Positions 12,865 through 22,677 are shown, counted from the stretch's first letter. The stretch is DNA of 64,000 bases from Actinacidiphila yeochonensis CN732 (GCF_000745345.1 NZ_JQNR01000005.1:2976001-3040000); one strand, 5' to 3'. Notes: generated from the letters alone by a model not told the origin. Program-made: numbers and translations.

Positions 12865-14981
12865 ATGGAAGCCAACGCAAGCGCCGCGGGGGCATCGCCG
12901 CCGGCCGCCGGCACGCCCGCGGCCGTGCTCCCCGCCCGGGTCGCGGCCCTGGCGCGACGGGCGCTGCCCGCGCTGGCCGCGGCCGCCCTCGCCACCGCCC
13001 TGGGCGGCGTGCTCGTCCGGGGCCGCCCGCTGTTCCCGCACGGCGCCGTCGGCTGGTCGCTGGCGGTGCTGACCGGGCTCGTCGTCGGCCACCTGGTCGC
13101 GATGGGCCGCGACCGCTGGTGGGGCGGCACCGGATCGGGTGCCGCCCTGGTCCTCGCGGTCCTGCTGCTCTACGGCTGGGCGCCCGCCGGCCTGGTCAGC
13201 CTCGCCGTGGTGGTGCTGGTCGGGGCCGCCCGGCGGCACCGCTGGCGGCAGGCCGTCCTGCACGGGGCCATCGACGTCCTCGGTATCGGCGCCGCCGCCC
13301 TCGTCCTTGACCTGTGCGGCCGGCACCCCTCCGTCGAGCACCCCTGGCGGCCCGACGGCTGGAGCTGGACGGCGCTGCCGACCGTCACCGTCACCGCCCT
13401 GGCCTACCTCGCCGCCACCCGCGTGCTGCTCTGGGCGGCGTTCGCCCCCCGCCGCGGCGGCCTGCCCACCGTGGCCCGCACCGCGCTGCTGCGGCAGGGC
13501 ATGGTCGGCGCCGCCCTGCTGGGCATCTCCCCGCTGATCCTGGTGGTCGCCGCGCACGCGCCGCTGCTGCTGCCGCTCTTCTCGGTGCCGCTGATCGCCC
13601 TGGACTCCACCCTGTGGATCGCCCACGCCCGCGCCGAGGAGCAGCTGCGGGACCCGCTCACCGGCCTGCCCAACCGGCAGTGGCTGCTGGAGCGGGCCTG
13701 GTCGGCGATCGACTGCGCCCGCGGCGGCGACGAGAAGGTCGGGCTGATCCTCATCGACCTCGACAAGTTCCGCTCGGTCAACGACACCCTCGGCCACCTC
13801 GCCGGCGACCGGCTGCTGCTGCAGACCGCCGACCGGCTGCGGCTGGCCCTGCCGCGCGGCGCGGAGGCGGCCCGGCTCGGCGGCGACGAGTTCGCGGTGC
13901 TGCTGCCCGACTGCGGCTCCGCCACCCGCGCCCAGCGGGTGGCCCGCGCCGTGGTCGCGGCGCTCGGCTCCCCGCTGAGCCTGGACGGGCTGACGCTGGT
14001 GCTGGAGGCGAGCGCCGGCGTCAGCGTCTTCCCCGACCACGCGCCCGACGCGGAGGGCCTGCTGCGCCGCGCCGACGTCGCGATGTACCAGGCCAAGCGG
14101 GAGCGCAGCGGCGCCGAGGTCTACGAAGCGGCCCGCGACGCCAACACCCCCGACCGGCTGGGCCTCCTCGGCGACCTGCGCCGCGCCCTGGACGCCGGCG
14201 AGGTCGAACTCCACTACCAGCCCAAGGTGTACTTCGACGGCCGGGTGGCCGGCCTGGAGGCCCTGGTGCGCTGGGTGCACCCCGAACGGGGCCGGGTCAG
14301 CCCGGAGGAGTTCATCACCATGGCGGAGACCTCCGGGCTGATGCCCCGGCTGACCGAGTACGTCCTGGACACCGCCCTCGCCCAGGTGGCGCGCTGGCGC
14401 CGGATGGGCCTGGAGGTGCCGGTCGCGGTGAACGTCTCCCCGCGCGACGTGCGCAGCCCCGGCTTCGCCGGCGCGGTCGCCGCGCGGCTGGCCCGCCACC
14501 AGGTGCCGCCCTGCGCGCTCCAGCTGGAGATCACCGAGCACGTGCTGCTGGAGGACCCGCAGCGGGCCGCCGACACCCTCAACGGCCTCACCGGCCACGG
14601 GGTGCGGATGTCCCTGGACGACTTCGGCACCGGCTACTCCTCGCTGGTGCACCTGCGGCGGCTGCCGGTCAGCGAGCTGAAGATCGACCGCTCCTTCGTG
14701 GCCCGGCTCTGCGCCGACGCCGAGGACGCCGAGATCGTGCGCTGCACCGTCGACCTCGCCCACTCGCTGGGGCTCACGGTCGTCGCCGAGGGCGTCGAGG
14801 ACGACGAGACCTGGGAGCGGCTGCGGGACATGCGCTGCGACGCCGTCCAGGGCTGGCTGGTGTCCGCAGCGATGCCGCCCGAGGAGGCCACGGCCTGGCT
14901 GCGGGCCCGCGGCCACGGCGCCGACCGGCCCGCCATCGCCGCCGCCCCGCCCCCGCCGCCCCAGCCCCCGGCGCCCGGTAG
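12865..14981 (+). CDS. rmdB: Membrane GGDEF-EAL c-di-GMP enzyme (RmdB-like), 3' end frameshifted
   Basis: About 705 aa after repair. Residues ~30-250 form several membrane helices; GGDEF domain from [11 protein letters not shown] (~262) with intact GGDEF near 338 but no RxxD inhibitory site; EAL domain with GLEALVRW (~463), [10 protein letters not shown] (~585) and KIDRSF, all catalytic motifs intact. Such proteins make and/or break c-di-GMP, the signal that with BldD times Streptomyces development. Location next to ligA matches S. coelicolor rmdB (SCO5495) from memory. As written there is no in-frame stop after the EAL domain: the frame runs across gatC into gatA (stop 16989). One missing C in the C-runs around 14945-14970 would give the stop at 14979-14981. 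Confidence 0.85.
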
Positions 14982-15002
14982 CCGGCGGGGCTCTCCGGCC
15001 GG

Positions 15003-15105
15003 TCGTCAGCCGCGTCGTCGGCGGGCTCTGCGGCTGGTCGTCGGCGGGGGCGTCGGCGGGGCGTCGGCGGGGTCGTCGGCGGGGTTGCCGGCGGCCGGTC
15101 GTCCG
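15003..15105 (+). repeat. Imperfect GTCGTCGGCGGGG repeats
   Basis: Five or six imperfect copies of a 10-13-nt word (GTCGTCGGCGGG, GCGTCGGCGGGG) between the rmdB-like and gatC genes. No function is evident; such simple repeats are prone to assembly and replication slippage. Confidence 0.6.
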
Positions 15106-15146
15106 CGGCCGGGTGAAGCCGGTGGGGGGCGGGTGCCGGGCCGCCG

Positions 15147-15152
15147 TAGGAT
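15147..15152 (+). promoter_or_regulatory. -10 box of the gatCAB operon
   Basis: TAGGAT about 41 nt before the gatC ATG, predicting a start near 15159 and a ~35-nt leader that contains AGAGG before the ATG. Confidence 0.45.
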
Positions 15153-15193
15153 TGGGGGCCACACCCGACAACTCACCCCCAGAGGTTCGCTGC

Positions 15194-15490
15194 ATGCCTG
15201 GCATCACGCGCGAGGAGGTCGCCCACCTCGGCCGGCTGGCACGTCTGGAGCTGTCCGACGAAGAGCTCGACCACTTCGCCGGACAGCTCGACGACATCAT
15301 CGGTGCCGTAGCCCGTGTTACCGAGGTGGCCGGCGAGGACGTCCCGCCGACCTCCCACCCGCTGCCCCTGACCAACGTGATGCGCACGGACACCGTCCGG
15401 CCGTCGCTGACCGCGGAGCAGGCGCTGTCCGGCGCCCCCGCGCAGGAGCAGCAGCGCTTCAAGGTCCCGCAGATCCTGGGGGAGGACTGA
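15194..15490 (+). CDS. gatC: Asp-tRNA(Asn)/Glu-tRNA(Gln) amidotransferase subunit C
   Basis: 98-aa subunit that stabilises the GatA-GatB pair. [20 protein letters not shown] and [15 protein letters not shown] are the family's paired helices; the C-terminal [19 protein letters not shown] then QRFKVPQIL is the typical tail that wraps GatA. ATG 15194 gives the standard N-terminus, with AGAGG upstream. Only 5 nt separate it from gatA. It is read in a different frame from the rmdB read-through, which confirms that gatC is real and the read-through is not. Confidence 0.95.
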   Translation: MPGITREEVAHLGRLARLELSDEELDHFAGQLDDIIGAVARVTEVAGEDVPPTSHPLPLTNVMRTDTVRPSLTAEQALSGAPAQEQQRFKVPQILGED

Positions 15491-15495
15491 CCACC

Positions 15496-16989
15496 ATGAC
15501 GGACATCATCCGGCTCACCGCGGCCGACACCGCCGCCAAGGTGGCCTCCGGCGAGCTCACCGCCGTCGAGGTCGCCGAGGCGCACCTGGCCCGTATCGAG
15601 GCCGTCGACGAGAAGGTCAACGCCTACCTGCACGTGGACCGTGAGGGCGCGCTGGCCAAGGCCCGCGAGGTGGACGCCAAGCGGGCGGCCGGCGAGCGGC
15701 TGGGCCCGCTGGCCGGCGTGCCGCTGGCGCTGAAGGACATCTTCACCACCGAGGGCGTGCCGACCACCGTCGGCTCGAAGATCCTCGAAGGGTGGCTGCC
15801 GCCCTACGACGCCACGGTCACCAAGAAGCTCAAGGCCGCCGACGTGGTCATCCTGGGCAAGACCAACATGGACGAGTTCGCGATGGGCTCCTCCACCGAG
15901 AACAGCGCCTACGGCCCCACCGGCAACCCGTGGGACCTCACCCGCATCCCCGGCGGCTCCGGCGGCGGCTCGGCCGCGGCCCTGGCCTCGTTCCAGGCGC
16001 CGCTGGCCATCGGCACCGACACCGGCGGGTCCATCCGCCAGCCGGCCGCCGTCACCGGCACCGTCGGCGTCAAGCCCACCTACGGCGGCGTCTCCCGCTA
16101 CGGCATGGTCGCCTTCTCCTCCTCCCTGGACCAGGGCGGGCCGTGCGCCCGCACCGTCCTGGACGCGGCGCTGCTGCACGAGGCCATCGCCGGGCACGAC
16201 CCGCTGGACTCCACCTCCATCGACGCCCCCGTGCCGCCGGTCGTCGAGGCGGCCCGCAACGGCGACGTCAAGGGCCTGCGGATCGGCGTCATCAAGGAGT
16301 TCGGCGGCGAGGGCTACCAGGCCGGCGTCGTCCAGCGCTTCCAGGAGTCCGTTGAGCTGCTGCGGAGCCTGGGCGCCGAGGTCGTCGAGCTGTCCTGCCC
16401 GTCGTTCAGCTACGCCCTGGCCGCGTACTACCTGATCGCGCCCTCGGAGTGCTCCAGCAACCTGGCCCGCTTCGACGCCATGCGCTACGGGCTGCGGGTC
16501 GGCGACGACGGCACCCGCTCCGCCGAGGACGTCACCGCCCTCACCCGCGAGGCCGGCTTCGGGCCCGAGGTCAAGCGCCGGATCATCCTGGGCACCTACG
16601 CGCTCAGCTCCGGCTACTACGACGCCTACTACGGCTCGGCGCAGAAGGTGCGCACCCTGATCACCCGCGACTTCGAGCGGGCCTTCGGCCAGGTCGACGT
16701 CATCGTCTCGCCCACCACGCCGACCACCGCCTTCCCGATCGGCGAGCGGGCCGACGACCCGCTGGCGATGTACCTGGCCGACCTGTGCACCATCCCGGTC
16801 AACCTCGCCGGCAACGCGGCGATGTCGCTGCCGTGCGGCCTGGCCCCGGAGGATGGTCTCCCGGTAGGACTGCAGATCATCGCGCCCGCACTCCAGGACG
16901 ACCGGCTCTACCGGGTCGGCGCAGCCGTCGAGGCCGCCTTCGTGTCGAAGTGGGGCCACCCACTGCTTGAGGAGGCACCGCAGCTGTGA
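15496..16989 (+). CDS. gatA: Asp-tRNA(Asn)/Glu-tRNA(Gln) amidotransferase subunit A
   Basis: 497-aa amidase subunit that releases ammonia from glutamine for transamidation of mischarged Glu-tRNA(Gln) and Asp-tRNA(Asn). The Ser-cisSer-Lys triad is visible: lysine in [20 protein letters not shown], and [14 protein letters not shown] 15496 is preceded by GGAGGA in the gatC end. The same frame is open all the way back into the rmdB-like gene, so an automatic caller may fuse the two; the ATG, the Shine-Dalgarno and family length support the start given. The stop overlaps the next gene's GTG. Confidence 0.96.
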   Translation: MTDIIRLTAADTAAKVASGELTAVEVAEAHLARIEAVDEKVNAYLHVDREGALAKAREVDAKRAAGERLGPLAGVPLALKDIFTTEGVPTTVGSKILEGWLPPYDATVTKKLKAADVVILGKTNMDEFAMGSSTENSAYGPTGNPWDLTRIPGGSGGGSAAALASFQAPLAIGTDTGGSIRQPAAVTGTVGVKPTYGGVSRYGMVAFSSSLDQGGPCARTVLDAALLHEAIAGHDPLDSTSIDAPVPPVVEAARNGDVKGLRIGVIKEFGGEGYQAGVVQRFQESVELLRSLGAEVVELSCPSFSYALAAYYLIAPSECSSNLARFDAMRYGLRVGDDGTRSAEDVTALTREAGFGPEVKRRIILGTYALSSGYYDAYYGSAQKVRTLITRDFERAFGQVDVIVSPTTPTTAFPIGERADDPLAMYLADLCTIPVNLAGNAAMSLPCGLAPEDGLPVGLQIIAPALQDDRLYRVGAAVEAAFVSKWGHPLLEEAPQL

Positions 16990-17294
16990 GCACCGACAAG
17001 AAGACCCCCGCCACGTCCACCGACACCTTCGGCGGCAGGTCCGCCGGTTCCGGTGAGTCCGGCGGCGGGTTCGGCGGCAAGTCCGGCGGCAAGGGCAAGG
17101 GCGGCACGTACCTGTCCATCGGCACGTCCCTGTTCAGCGGCTACACCGCCGTCAAGAAGGTCCGTACCGCCCGCGCCGAGGACGACAAGCTGCGGCTGGT
17201 CGACGCCCTGCTGCGGGCCGCCGTGGTGACCACCGGCATCGTGCTGCTCGTCCGCGAGCTGCGCCGGGCCGAGACCGACTCCCTGACCGGCTGA
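16986..17294 (+). CDS. Small single-pass membrane protein between gatA and gatB
   Basis: 102 aa, GTGA overlap with gatA and 29 nt before gatB. The N-terminal half is Gly/Ser/Lys-rich and probably disordered; a short conserved-looking segment [18 protein letters not shown] follows, then one hydrophobic helix (about residues 74-92, ending in REL) and a charged tail. I do not recognise a family. Its position inside the gat operon suggests steady co-expression with translation genes, but no role in amidotransfer is known. Confidence 0.8.
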   Translation: MSTDKKTPATSTDTFGGRSAGSGESGGGFGGKSGGKGKGGTYLSIGTSLFSGYTAVKKVRTARAEDDKLRLVDALLRAAVVTTGIVLLVRELRRAETDSLTG

Positions 17295-17323
17295 CCGGGC
17301 GGACGAAAGAGGTAGAGCGAAAA

Positions 17324-18826
17324 GTGACCGTCACGGATCTGCTGTCCTACGAGGACGCCCTGGCGTCCTACGACCCGGTGATGGGCCTGGAGGTCCACGT
17401 CGAGCTGGGCACCCGCACCAAGATGTTCTGCGGCTGCTCCACCGAGCTCGGCGCCGACCCCAACACCCAGGTCTGCCCGACCTGCCTGGGGCTGCCGGGC
17501 GCCCTGCCGGTGGTCAACGAGATCGGCGTGGAGTCCGCCATCCGCATCGGCCTCGCGCTGAACTGCGAGATCGCCGAGTGGTGCCGGTTCGCCCGGAAGA
17601 ACTACTTCTACCCGGACATGCCGAAGAACTTCCAGACCTCGCAGTACGACGAGCCGATCGCCTTCAACGGCTACCTGGACGTCCAGCTGGAGGACGGCGA
17701 GGTCTTCCGGGTGGCGATCGAGCGCGCCCACATGGAGGAGGACACCGGCAAGTCCACCCACATCGGCGGCGCGACCGGCCGTATCCACGGCGCCTCGCAC
17801 TCGCTGCTGGACTACAACCGGGCCGGCATCCCGCTGATCGAGATCGTCACCAAGCCGATCGAGGGCGCCGGCGCCCGCGCTCCGGAGGTGGCCCGCGCCT
17901 ACGTGGCGGAGCTGCGCGAGCTGATCCGCTCCCTGGGCGTCTCCGAGGCGCGGATGGAGATGGGCCAGATGCGCTGCGACGTCAACCTGTCGCTGCGCCC
18001 GCACGGCACCGCGAAGTTCGGCACCCGCAGTGAGACGAAGAACGTCAACTCGCTGCGCAGCGTCGAGCGGGCCGCCCGGTTCGAGGTCCAGCGGCACGCC
18101 GCGGTGCTCTCCTCCGGCGGCACGATCGTGCAGGAGACCCGCCACTTCCACGAGGAGGACGGCTCCACCACCTCCGGCCGGATCAAGGAGGAGGCGGAGG
18201 ACTACCGCTACTTCCCCGAGCCGGACCTGGTGCCCATCGCGCCGGACCGCGCCTGGGTGGAGCGGCTGCGGGCCGAGCTGCCGGAGCTGCCGCTGGCCCG
18301 CCGCGAGCGGCTGAAGAAGGAGTGGGGCATCTCGGACCACGAGATGCAGTCCGCGCTCAACGCCGGCGCCATCGACCTCGTCGTGGCCACCATCGACGCC
18401 GGGGCGGACGCCGCCTCGGCCCGCAAGTGGTGGATGGGCGAGCTGGCCCGGCACGCCAACGAGGCCGCCACGGAGCTGTCCTCGCTGCCCATCACCCCCG
18501 AGCAGGTGGCCCGGGTGGCCGCGCTCGTCGCGGCCGGCGACCTCAACGACAAGCTGGCCCGCCAGGTGATCGAGGGCGTGCTGGCCGGCGAGGGCGACCC
18601 GGACGCGGTGGTCGAGGGACGCGGCCTGAAGGTGGTCTCCGACGACAGCGCCCTGGGCGCGGCCGTCGACCAGGCCATCGCGGAGAACGCGGCCGTCGCC
18701 GACAAGGTGCGCGGCGGCAACCTCGGCGCGGCCGGCGCCCTGATCGGCGCCGTCATGAAGCTGACCCGCGGCCAGGCGGACGCCAAGCGGGTCCGCGAAC
18801 TGGTCCTGGAGAAGCTCCAGGCCTGA
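17324..18826 (+). CDS. gatB: Asp-tRNA(Asn)/Glu-tRNA(Gln) amidotransferase subunit B
   Basis: 500-aa kinase-like subunit that phosphorylates the misacylated tRNA and joins ammonia delivered by GatA. Signature [19 protein letters not shown] near the start, [46 protein letters not shown], and the C-terminal helical/YqeY-like domain that binds the tRNA. GTG 17324 has AGAGG upstream. Last gene of the gat operon, followed by a very strong hairpin. Confidence 0.96.
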   Translation: MTVTDLLSYEDALASYDPVMGLEVHVELGTRTKMFCGCSTELGADPNTQVCPTCLGLPGALPVVNEIGVESAIRIGLALNCEIAEWCRFARKNYFYPDMPKNFQTSQYDEPIAFNGYLDVQLEDGEVFRVAIERAHMEEDTGKSTHIGGATGRIHGASHSLLDYNRAGIPLIEIVTKPIEGAGARAPEVARAYVAELRELIRSLGVSEARMEMGQMRCDVNLSLRPHGTAKFGTRSETKNVNSLRSVERAARFEVQRHAAVLSSGGTIVQETRHFHEEDGSTTSGRIKEEAEDYRYFPEPDLVPIAPDRAWVERLRAELPELPLARRERLKKEWGISDHEMQSALNAGAIDLVVATIDAGADAASARKWWMGELARHANEAATELSSLPITPEQVARVAALVAAGDLNDKLARQVIEGVLAGEGDPDAVVEGRGLKVVSDDSALGAAVDQAIAENAAVADKVRGGNLGAAGALIGAVMKLTRGQADAKRVRELVLEKLQA

Positions 18827-19218
18827 CGGTCCGGCCGTCCTGACGGCGGTGCCGAACGGCCCCTGCCGCGGACCTGACGGCCCGGCACCCCGCGGCCCCG
18901 GACTCTCCGGGCCGTGACGGCGAACGGAGGCGGTACCCCCACCCGGGGGTGCCGCCTCCGGTCTTTCCGGACACGTGTGCACGGCGGGCGTTCCCAGGCC
19001 GACGGCGCCGGCACCGCCAGCCGGTGTACCCGGCCGCGCGTCGGGCACTGCCTCGGGACGGGGACCTGCTCCCACGGGTCCGTGCCACGACAGTACGGTG
19101 GACCTCGCACCGTTCGGCCGAGCCGGCACCGGTTGCGTGGCGGACGGGCGCGACCCGCCCCCGCGGGCTCCCGCCGCGCAGGCAGCCACCCGCGTACGAG
19201 CTGAAGGACACCACTGTT
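18827..19218. other. Intergenic region after gatB
   Basis: 392 nt without a supported gene. It holds the gat terminator (18926-18959) and, further on, a TACGGT box at about 19095-19100 that could drive the hypothetical gene at 19219. Longer open frames here continue into that gene but show no coding signature. Confidence 0.5.
18926..18959 (+). terminator. Terminator of the gatCAB operon
   Basis: 15-bp stem: GGAGGCGGTACCCCC (18926-18940) pairs with GGGGGTGCCGCCTCC (18945-18959) with one G-U pair and a 4-nt loop, followed by GGTCTTTCC. The strongest hairpin of this part of the window. Confidence 0.85.
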
Positions 19219-19614
19219 GTGAGCAAGAGCGGGTTCGCCGTCGTCGACAACCTCGGCGTCGCCCTCGCCGCGGTGGAGGACCTCGTCGAGGGGGCGGACG
19301 AGGTCGAACGCCCCGGTCTGGAAAGGGCGTCCCGCGAGATCGCGAGGATCATCGCCTCATCCCTCGACCCGCGCGTCCAATGGGCTCAGCGCATCCTCGC
19401 GGGGGCCGGCGTCGACGCGGGGGACATGGTCGCCGCGGTCCGCGCACTGCGCTCGCACGCTTCGGGGCTGGGCATCCTGGAGGCCGGAGTCCTGGTGAGG
19501 AGGCTCAACGAGGCGGGTAGCGCCGTACAGGCGGCCGGCCGGCGCCGTCCGGGTCCGAGGCCAGGTCCGGGCCCGTCCGCTGAGGGCGGGGTGGACGGCC
19601 GGCCCGTCAGCTGA
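19219..19614 (+). CDS. Hypothetical protein
   Basis: 131 aa, cytoplasmic, no family recognised. It is mostly helical with a core reading ERASREIARIIASSLDPRV then QWAQRILAGAGVDAGDMV, and a Pro/Gly/Arg tail. GTG 19219 is chosen because upstream sequence in this frame loses coding character; the Shine-Dalgarno is weak. It ends tail-to-tail with the sugar dehydrogenase gene, overlapping 8 nt. Single-gene unit as far as can be seen. Confidence 0.65.
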   Translation: MSKSGFAVVDNLGVALAAVEDLVEGADEVERPGLERASREIARIIASSLDPRVQWAQRILAGAGVDAGDMVAAVRALRSHASGLGILEAGVLVRRLNEAGSAVQAAGRRRPGPRPGPGPSAEGGVDGRPVS

Positions 19615-20920
19615 CGGTGAGCTTCAGGACGCGGTCGTCGCCGGAGTGCGGGGTGCCGCGGTCGTCGGTGTTGCTGGTGGTCAGCAGCAGGGTGTGGTCG
19701 TCGGTCGCCACCACCGTGCGCAGCCGCCCGTACTTTCCGGTGAGGAACGCCTGGGGCGCCGCCGCGGCCCTGGTGCCCGCCAGCGGGATCCGCCACAGCC
19801 GCTCGCCCTTCAGGGACGCCATCCAGATGCACCCGGCCGCGTAGGCGATACCGCTGGGGGATGCCTCGTCGGTGTGCCACTGCACCACCGGGTCGATGAA
19901 CCCGGGGTGGTGGGCGATGCCCTCGACGTCCGGCCAGCCGTAGTTGCCGCCGGGCACGATCAGGTTCAGCTCGTCCCAGGTGTCCTGGCCGAACTCCGAC
20001 GCCCACAGCCGCCCCGCGGAGTCCCAGGCCAGGCCCTGGACGTTGCGGTGGCCGGTCGAGTAGACGAGCGAGCCGGGGATGGGGTTGTCCGACGGCGGCC
20101 GGCCGTCGGGCGTCATGCGCAGGATCTTGCCGCCCAGCGACGCCTTGTCCTGGGCCAGCGCGCGCTGCCCGGTCTCGCCGGTGCCCGCGTACAGGTCGCC
20201 GTCCGGGCCGAAGGCGATCCGGCCGCCGTTGTGCAGGGTGCCGGTGGGGATGCCGCGCAGGATCGTGTCGGGGGCGCCCAGCTGCTCGCCCGCCGGCCGC
20301 GACGGGTCGTAGAGCATGCTCGCGACGCGGTTGTCGGAGTCGGTGGAGAAGTAGGCGTACACCAGGTGGTCGGCGCCGAAGTCCGGCGACAGCGCCAGTC
20401 CGAGCAGGCCGTTCTCGCCGCCCTTGGTGTGGGTCACGCCCGGCACCAGGCCGATCGTGGTGACGCTGTGGGTGTTGGGGTCGACCCTGACGATGGTGCC
20501 GGAGTCCCGTTCGGCCACCAGCAGCCCGCCGTCGGGGAGTTGGACCAGCCCCCAGGGTGCGGACAGGCCCGTGGCGACGGTGCCGACGACCTTGGCGCTG
20601 CCCTTCGCGGGTGCGGCGGACGGCGAGGCGGAGGGCGTCGCGCTCGCCGAGGGCGCGCTGTGCCCGGGCGCCGAGGAACGGGCGGAGGCGGCGCCCGTCG
20701 ACGGGTGGTGGGCGAGCGGGTTGTCCTCGGCCGGGCCGCCGGAGGAGCAGCCGGCCGCCAGCAGCACGGCCGCCAGGGCGGTGGCGCACAGCGCGGGGCC
20801 GCGCCGCCGGGACCTCCCGCGCCCGGCTTCCGCCGCCGCTTCCGTCGGCCGCGCCGCGCCGCTCGGCACGCCCCGGCCGCCCGCCCGGGCCGTCCGCCCG
20901 GTCCCGCCTCGTGTCCTCAC
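19607..20920 (-). CDS. PQQ-dependent sugar dehydrogenase-like lipoprotein (GSDH family)
   Basis: 437 aa. A short basic start leads into a lipoprotein signal ALCATALAAVLLAAGCSS, with C as the lipidated residue, then a Ser/Ala/Pro-rich linker and a six-bladed beta-propeller of the soluble glucose/sorbosone dehydrogenase family: GLSAPWGLVQLPDG, ERDSGTIVRVD, GGENGLLGLALSPDF, HNGGRIAFGPDGDLYAGTG, GHRNVQGLAWD, FGQDTWDELNLI and NYGWPDVEG. It would act outside the membrane, oxidising a sugar with PQQ if the cofactor is available. GTG 20920 is preferred (GGGAG 6 nt upstream) over an ATG at 20971. Confidence 0.85.
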   Translation of the reverse strand: MRTRGGTGRTARAGGRGVPSGAARPTEAAAEAGRGRSRRRGPALCATALAAVLLAAGCSSGGPAEDNPLAHHPSTGAASARSSAPGHSAPSASATPSASPSAAPAKGSAKVVGTVATGLSAPWGLVQLPDGGLLVAERDSGTIVRVDPNTHSVTTIGLVPGVTHTKGGENGLLGLALSPDFGADHLVYAYFSTDSDNRVASMLYDPSRPAGEQLGAPDTILRGIPTGTLHNGGRIAFGPDGDLYAGTGETGQRALAQDKASLGGKILRMTPDGRPPSDNPIPGSLVYSTGHRNVQGLAWDSAGRLWASEFGQDTWDELNLIVPGGNYGWPDVEGIAHHPGFIDPVVQWHTDEASPSGIAYAAGCIWMASLKGERLWRIPLAGTRAAAAPQAFLTGKYGRLRTVVATDDHTLLLTTSNTDDRGTPHSGDDRVLKLTVS

Positions 20921-21023
20921 CGTCAGCTCCCGCGCCTGTGGCCTGCTCCGCTTCGCAGCCAAGCACACCACACGGGGACGGCACGGCGCGCGCGTTCGGG
21001 ATCAAACGAGCGCACGGCGCGGT

Positions 21024-21065
21024 GGCGACGGCTCCCGACCGCGATCACGGTCGGGAACCGTCGCC
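21024..21065 (-). terminator. Hairpin downstream of the PEBP gene
   Basis: GGCGACGGcTCCCGACCG (21024-21041) pairs with CGGTCGGGAaCCGTCGCC (21048-21065) with one mismatch and a 6-nt loop. It lies ~120 nt after the minus-strand PEBP gene and just upstream of the minus-strand dehydrogenase gene, so it may insulate the two. Confidence 0.6.
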
Positions 21066-21183
21066 GGGGTGGGACCGGCCGGGCGGGCCGCAGGCTGGCG
21101 GGGATCGGTCCGGCGCCGGCCGGCCTGGCGTCGGTCGGCCCGGCGGGGACCAGGCCGGTGGAGGTCCGCCCCGCCGCGGTGCG

Positions 21184-21723
21184 TCAGGCGGCGGTCTCGG
21201 CGGACGTGATCAGGACCGCGCGGCCGAGGATGTGGCCGGCCATGGCGAAGCCGAGGGCGGCCGGGGTGGCGTCGGCCGGGACGCCGACGGACTCGACGCC
21301 GAGGGCGTGCACCACGGTGAAGTAGCGGTGCGGGCCGTGCCCGGCCGGCGGGGCCGCGCCGATGAAGCGGGCCGCGCGGGCGTCGTTGGGCAGTTGGAAA
21401 GCGCCCTCGGGCAGGCCGGAGCCGGTGTCGTCGCCCGCGCCCTCGGGCAGTTCGGTGACGGCGGCGGGGATGTCGGCGACCGCCCAGTGCCAGAACCCGG
21501 AGCCGGTGGGCGCGTCGGGGTCGTAGACGGTGACGGCGTAGCTCCTGGTGCCCTCCGGGGCGCCGCTCCAGGACAGCTGCGGTGAGCGGTCCTTCCCGCC
21601 GGGGACGCCGAAGACGCCGGAGAACTGCTCGGGCGGCCAGGCATCCCCGTCGCCGACGGTGGTGCTGGTGACGGTGAAGGAGGACGCCTCGGGAAGGCGG
21701 GCGAAGGGGTCGTTGGCGCTCAT
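21184..21723 (-). CDS. YbhB/YbcL-family (PEBP-like) protein
   Basis: 179-aa small cytoplasmic protein of the phosphatidylethanolamine-binding/Raf-kinase-inhibitor-like family. Motifs: SPQLSWSGAPEGTRSYAVTVYDPDAPTGSG containing the DPDAP loop, FWHWAVADIP, and HRYFTVVHALGV (the GxHRY ligand-pocket signature). Bacterial members have no settled function. ATG 21723 has AAAGGAA upstream; a longer frame begins at 21858 but lacks the family N-terminus. Divergent from the GntR gene, 151 nt apart, so the GntR palindrome may also affect this gene. Confidence 0.85.
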   Translation of the reverse strand: MSANDPFARLPEASSFTVTSTTVGDGDAWPPEQFSGVFGVPGGKDRSPQLSWSGAPEGTRSYAVTVYDPDAPTGSGFWHWAVADIPAAVTELPEGAGDDTGSGLPEGAFQLPNDARAARFIGAAPPAGHGPHRYFTVVHALGVESVGVPADATPAALGFAMAGHILGRAVLITSAETAA

Positions 21724-21837
21724 CGGGTCGTTCCTTTCAGGCCGTGCTGCGAGGTGGAGGGGAGGGGTGGCGGAGGGCCGAAGGGTGCCGCGGCTGCCGC
21801 CCTGATCGAACCACCTCGCGAATCGATCGCGGCGAGC

Positions 21838-21849
21838 ATAATCGATTAT
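21838..21849. promoter_or_regulatory. Palindromic operator candidate upstream of the GntR gene
   Basis: Perfect 12-bp palindrome ATAATCGATTAT in an AT-rich island, centred about 20 nt upstream of the -10 box, i.e. across the -35 region of the GntR gene. GntR-family proteins bind such short inverted repeats and often repress themselves. Confidence 0.55.
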
Positions 21850-21862
21850 TCGTTTCATCGTC

Positions 21863-21868
21863 TATTCT
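21863..21868 (+). promoter_or_regulatory. -10 box of the GntR gene (leaderless)
   Basis: TATTCT followed by 6 nt and the ATG at 21875; no Shine-Dalgarno. Confidence 0.55.
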
Positions 21869-21874
21869 TAAGTC

Positions 21875-22579
21875 ATGAACGAGACGACCCACACCCCGGC
21901 ACCGCCGGGGAAGCAGATGCTCTCCGAGCAGGTCTACGTACGCCTGCGGGACGCGATCATGCGCGGGGACCACGCCCCGAGCGACGCTCTCAAACCGCAG
22001 GACCTCGCGAAGGAGCAGGGCGTGAGCCTGGCCGTGGTGCGCGAGGCGCTCGTGCGGCTGGTGGGCGACGGGCTCGCCGACCGGCTGCCCAACCGCGGCT
22101 TCGCCGTCCCGGCCTTCTCCGACCGCCGCTGGCAGGAGGTGGCCGAGGCCCGCCGGGCCATCGAGCCGGTCGTCCTGCGGATGTCCGTCGAGCGCGGCGA
22201 CGTCGACTGGGAGGCCCGTGTCCGAGCCGCCCACCACCGGCTGGCCCGCACCCCGGCGTACCTGCCGGAGGAGGGGGAGTACTACAGCGCCGCGTGGTCC
22301 GAAGCCCACCGGGACTTCCACCGCACCCTCCTGGACGGGTGCGGCAACCCCGTCCTGCTGGAGGCGTTCGACCGGCTGTGGACCGCGAGCGAGCTGGCCC
22401 GCCGCTGGTCCGCGCACCGCAACCCCGACCGGGACGGGGCCGCCGAACACCGCCGGCTGGAGGAGGCGGCGCTCGCCCGCGACGCCGGCACCGCGGCCGA
22501 GGTGCTGGCCCAGCACCTCACCCAGACCGCCGCCGGACTGACCGACCCCATCCACCACGAGTCCGCGAAGGACGTCTGA
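21875..22579 (+). CDS. GntR-family transcriptional regulator (FadR/FCD subfamily)
   Basis: 234 aa. N-terminal winged helix (LSEQVYVRLRDAIMRGD, then DLAKEQGVSLAVVREALVRL, residues ~16-70) and a helical FCD effector domain with ARRAIEPVVLRM, the metal/ligand histidines in SEAHRDFHRTLLDGCGN, and a C-terminal EHRRLEEAALARD-QHL motif. It probably responds to a small carboxylate, unknown. Leaderless start with a palindrome at the -35 region suggests autoregulation. A tiny frame and the SCO6745-like gene follow in overlapping order, so they are likely its operon partners. Confidence 0.9.
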   Translation: MNETTHTPAPPGKQMLSEQVYVRLRDAIMRGDHAPSDALKPQDLAKEQGVSLAVVREALVRLVGDGLADRLPNRGFAVPAFSDRRWQEVAEARRAIEPVVLRMSVERGDVDWEARVRAAHHRLARTPAYLPEEGEYYSAAWSEAHRDFHRTLLDGCGNPVLLEAFDRLWTASELARRWSAHRNPDRDGAAEHRRLEEAALARDAGTAAEVLAQHLTQTAAGLTDPIHHESAKDV

Positions 22580-22677
22580 TGGCACCGGACCGCCCCGCCC
22601 GCCCCGCTCGGCCACCGCACCCGATCACCGCCACCGCCGCCATCGCCGCCGACACCGAGACAGGGGCCACGGCATGA
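22579..22677 (+). CDS. Possible 32-aa peptide bridging two genes
   Basis: The ATG at 22579 overlaps the GntR stop (TGATG) and the stop TGA at 22675-22677 overlaps the next gene's ATG (ATGA). The peptide is Pro/Ala/Thr-rich (MAPDRPARPARPPHPITATA...) without a recognisable feature. Its main role may be to carry ribosomes from one gene to the next. It could also be chance spacing in a region with few stops. Confidence 0.3.
   Translation: MAPDRPARPARPPHPITATAAIAADTETGATA

Noticed and set aside
12754-16959. 1401-codon open frame on the minus strand opposite rmdB-gatCA
   Set aside because: It mirrors well-recognised genes on the plus strand, has no family text, and such long antisense frames are expected where third positions are almost all G or C.
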